Assembly (NCBI GenBank): GCA_003224515.1
Contig: QHZC01000301.1
Span: 975 to 14,726, forward strand
DNA from: Acidobacteriota bacterium
GTDB lineage: Bacteria; Acidobacteriota; Terriglobia; Acidiferrales; UBA7541
Length of the DNA: 13,752 nucleotides
Direction: 5' to 3'
The translations under genes were made by a program, and so were the position numbers. The notes under the pieces are model-generated. The model saw only the letters and a program-made list of their open reading frames with translations, was not told where the DNA came from and searched no databases. Shown in pieces: positions 13,726 through 13,752 of the stretch. Positions within the stretch are counted from its first letter, which is position 1; every line of letters begins with the position of its first letter.

Positions 13726-13752
13726 TCATCAAAAGACTACTACATTTTTACT

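Overview
The window looks like chromosome of an Acidobacteriota-type (Terriglobia-like) soil bacterium. The clues are the C-terminal remnant of a MacB/ADOP-type permease (GVISYVVGQRTHEIGIR, then ARRAMRVDPMVALRYE), a PknB-like kinase with a long exported tail, a compact Tat-exported multicopper oxidase, and moderately high G+C with many short perfect palindromes. This assignment rests on recalled family signatures, not on a search.

Layout: 1-1675 (minus) is a membrane Ser/Thr kinase that runs off the left edge and carries a BON-like domain. 1676-2015 has no convincing gene. 2016-2501 (minus) is a frameshifted remnant of an exported protein. 2565-8576 (minus) is a run of five co-directional genes, in transcription order cydA, cydB, a small Cys/His exported protein, a multicopper oxidase and a TolC-family outer-membrane protein. 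A MerA-like flavoprotein disulfide oxidoreductase (8861-10231, plus) diverges from cydA across a 284-bp intergenic region. To its right lie a small two-helix membrane protein (10454-10663), a decayed ADOP-permease tail (10720-11036, minus), a hydrophobic frame broken by one in-frame TGA (11054-11341, minus), a lysine-rich single-pass membrane protein (11540-12205, plus), a secreted protein (12326-12949, minus), a small cytosolic protein (13147-13419, minus) and a tRNA-Arg(CCU) gene (13649-13725, minus).

How the genes may work together: cytochrome bd oxidises quinol without needing copper. The multicopper oxidase could oxidise periplasmic Cu(I), the Cys/His-rich small protein could bind metal, and the TolC-family channel, which has a His/Met-rich mature N-terminus, could take part in export. 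I read the block as a possible copper/redox-stress respiratory module; that role is inference from gene content. No RND pump or membrane-fusion protein is present beside the TolC-like gene; the next sequence downstream is a pseudogene.

The right-hand third (about 10.7-13.6 kb) has remnants, orphan genes and a tRNA at its edge, which fits an accessory, decaying region. No CRISPR array, insertion-sequence transposase, integrase, rRNA or recognisable riboswitch was seen. No wholly new system can be claimed; the most interesting items are the cyd/copper cluster, the leader and palindromes around the oxidase-TolC junction, and the hidden hydrophobic frame with a single TGA.
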